This document shows, one piece after another, positions 62,601 to 64,000 of a DNA stretch of 64,000 nt. The notes beneath the pieces are model-generated. The model did no database searches. It had not been told where the DNA came from and was given only the letters and a program-made list of their open reading frames with translations. The position numbers were made by a program, and so were the translations under genes. Positions within the stretch are counted from its first letter, which is position 1. Every line of letters starts with the position of its first letter. Source of the stretch: an uncultured Fidelibacterota bacterium (GTDB taxonomy: Bacteria > Fidelibacterota > Marinisomatia > Marinisomatales > Marinisomataceae); the NCBI GenBank assembly GCA_902599655.1, contig CACKGC010000002.1, positions 1 to 64,000 of the forward strand, given 5' to 3'.

Positions 62601-63866
62601 AATGTTTTAGATGAATTAAATGTTCCATACGGAGCAAATGTAAATGTTAATGAAGGTGACAAAGTCAAGAAGGGCATGACTCTTTTTTCTTGGGATCCTT
62701 ATACAGACTTAATTCTTGCAAGACAGTCTGGAGTTATTAAAATGAAAGATTTCATTGAAGGCGATACTTATCAAGAAGAAGCTGTTGACGGTGGTAAAAA
62801 ACAGAAAGTTGTTACAGAGTCAAAAGATAGAAGATTAAGTCCGCAAATTGAAATTTACAGCAAAAAAGGTGATATTTTATCTGGGGGAACTATTCTACCA
62901 GTTAAAGCTACTTTGGTTGTAAATGATGGCCAAGATGTCGCTAAAGGACAAACATTAGTTAAAATTCAAAAAGACGTAGGAAAATCAAGAGATATTACTG
63001 GAGGTCTTCCTAGAGTTGCTGAATTATTTGAAGCAAGAAAACCTGCAAATCCAGCAGTTGTAACTGAGATTAATGGTACTGTTGAATTCGGAGAAATTAA
63101 AAGAGGAGTTAGAAAGGTATCAGTGGTACCTGCTAATGGTAAGTCAATTACATATAAAATTCCTTACGGTAAACATGTTGTTGTCCATGAAGGAGATTTT
63201 ATCACAGCTGGTACTCCATTATGTGAGGGAGCTATTTCTCCATCTGACATTTTAACGATTCTTGGTCCAAATGCTGTTAGAGAGTATTTGGTAGATGAAA
63301 TACAAGAAGTTTATAGACTTCAAGGCGTTGGAATTAACGATAAACATATTGAAGTAATTGTTAATCAGATGATGAAGAAAGTTGTAATCAACGATCCTGG
63401 TGATAGCAAATATCTCCCTGGAGAAAGATTAGATAAGCAGGATTTATTTGCAGATAATGATAGTATGAAAGGTATGGTAGTCATTGATGAATCTGGAGAT
63501 TCAAACCTCGATGTAGGAACTATGATTTCACAAAACGAAGTTAAAGAGATGAATAAAGATTTAAAGTCTCAAGATAAAAACGTTATCAAGTTCCATAAAG
63601 CTAAACAAGCTACCTTTGAACCAATTTTAATGGGAATTACTCAATCATCGTTAAATACAAATAGTTTTATATCAGCTGCTTCATTCCAAGAAACAACAAG
63701 AGTTTTGACGGATGCTGCTACAGCATCAAAAACAGATCATCTATTAGGTTTAAAAGAAAACGTTGCATTAGGAAGGTTGATTCCTGCTGGAACAGGTTTC
63801 CCTGAGCTTGATAAAGTTAGGCTAACCAAGGATGAAGAATCTGATATTGTTGAAGAGCAAAGTTAG
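59679..63866 (+). CDS. rpoC: RNA polymerase beta' subunit
   Basis: Zn finger [24 protein letters not shown], active-site [16 protein letters not shown]. Confidence 0.99.
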   Translation: MYKAKNSISIKLASPEKILEGSFGEVLKPETINYRSYKPEKDGLFCEKIFGPVKDFECHCGKYKGIRYRGIICDRCGVEVTTKKVRRNRMGHITLAVPVVHIWFLKSIPSKLSYILGKSAKQLESVIYYENYLVINPGKSGYKRFELIDEEAFLELDQEFGYDAASQEEREEESYFQASMGGEAIKDALAEMDLLELKQELETISSTTKSKQKREDALKRLKVVKDFAQDRNNKPEWMIVSILPVMPPELRPLVPLEGGRFAASDLNDLYRRIIIRNNRLKQLMDIQAPEVILRNEKRMLQESVDALFDNTKRKTAIRSGSKRPLKSISDMLRGKQGRFRQNLLGKRVDYSGRSVIVVGPELRMTECGIPKNMALELFKPHLIRELIRRDLAATPRSAKLMIENKESFVYEILESVVKDHPVLLNRAPTLHRLGIIAFQPILIDGKAIRVHPLVCSAFNADFDGDQMAVHVPLSIPSQLEARVLMMASQNVLHPASGKPITLPSQDMILGCYYLTRDKKGQIGEGMSFGSIDEVKIAHDNGKVGMHAIINVRHNGIWHKNTTAGRAIFNSIIPDELGYYDEIVSKKKLSFIIGESFVKAGNQRTVQLLDDLKDIGFKTATMSGVSISISDVIIPDAKHDIIDRAEQEVDKIQQRFDRHVLTEGERYNKVIDVWTKATSDVADVMMDGLRSDDQGFNALYISSDSGARGSGDQIKQLAGMRGLMAKPRKSMIGGGEIIESPIQSNFKEGLSVMEYFISTHGARKGLADTALKTADAGYLTRRLVDVAQDVTIYEDDCKTINGITVSDLKEGEEIVESLGERILGRTSSEKIVIDGEVVVKPGDIFDEKLADLIVENNFNSVKIRSILTCESRRGVCAKCYGWDLTRRKLVTKGTAVGIIAAQSIGEPGTQLTLRTFHIGGTATRIAEESDKKSRFNGTAKFTSDYEPAETLDEDGFNVVRCLSRSSKLSIVDSKDNVLDELNVPYGANVNVNEGDKVKKGMTLFSWDPYTDLILARQSGVIKMKDFIEGDTYQEEAVDGGKKQKVVTESKDRRLSPQIEIYSKKGDILSGGTILPVKATLVVNDGQDVAKGQTLVKIQKDVGKSRDITGGLPRVAELFEARKPANPAVVTEINGTVEFGEIKRGVRKVSVVPANGKSITYKIPYGKHVVVHEGDFITAGTPLCEGAISPSDILTILGPNAVREYLVDEIQEVYRLQGVGINDKHIEVIVNQMMKKVVINDPGDSKYLPGERLDKQDLFADNDSMKGMVVIDESGDSNLDVGTMISQNEVKEMNKDLKSQDKNVIKFHKAKQATFEPILMGITQSSLNTNSFISAASFQETTRVLTDAATASKTDHLLGLKENVALGRLIPAGTGFPELDKVRLTKDEESDIVEEQS

Positions 63867-63926
63867 ATTATTAAGATTATGATTTTTTAGTCCAATTTGA
63901 ATAATCCTACGCGTAGAAGAAAAAGT

Positions 63927-63955
63927 TTGATTCTTCCGTGTTATAACGATATATT
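63927..63955 (+). promoter_or_regulatory. Putative sigma-70 promoter for rpsL/str operon with GC-rich discriminator
   Basis: TTGATT-17 nt-TATATT followed by CGCCCGG. Confidence 0.55.
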
Positions 63956-63988
63956 CGCCCGGACTTTTAAATATAAAAGGAAATATAT

Positions 63989-64000
63989 ATGCCAACTGTA
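63989..64000 (+). CDS. rpsL: Start of 30S ribosomal protein S12 (truncated by window end)
   Basis: ATGCCAACTGTA (MPTV...), SD AAAGG upstream, canonical position after rpoC. Confidence 0.7.

Overview
This is a gene-dense, AT-rich bacterial chromosomal segment, nearly all coding on the + strand. It is dominated by core housekeeping genes. The gene content suggests an FCB-group organism (Bacteroidota or Marinimicrobia-like): a complete Bat operon, long-form IspG, S16 with an Ala/Glu-rich tail, and the signal-peptide style. That placement is inference. Main blocks are: a truncated TonB-dependent receptor with two His/Asp-rich segments; polA-alr; an initiator tRNA; murE-murF-mraY-ispG; mscS-dut; groES-groEL; folK-dNK; a short SMC-family gene; rpsP-trmD-rplS; gmk-rpoZ-ung; dnaB; rel/spo; lnt-truA-htrA; tatA-gatA; batABCDE; yebC-ruvC-ruvA-gcvT-ftsK; gmhB-ddl-cysS; and a tRNA(Thr-Tyr-Gly-Thr)-tuf-rpmG-tRNA(Trp)-secE-nusG-rplKAJL-rpoBC block, ending at the first codons of rpsL. 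I saw no mobile element, CRISPR array or rRNA. The most unusual items are: (1) an SMC protein of only 687 aa with intact ATPase motifs, no recognisable hinge, and a CxxC (CNECGKN) almost exactly at its midpoint; (2) an exact sigma-54-type -24/-12 promoter motif upstream of groESL; (3) a perfect 14-bp hairpin that ends in the polA start codon; (4) a ddl gene that appears to start at AUU; (5) the His/Asp-rich TonB receptor loops. All calls come from reading the sequence; no database search was run.
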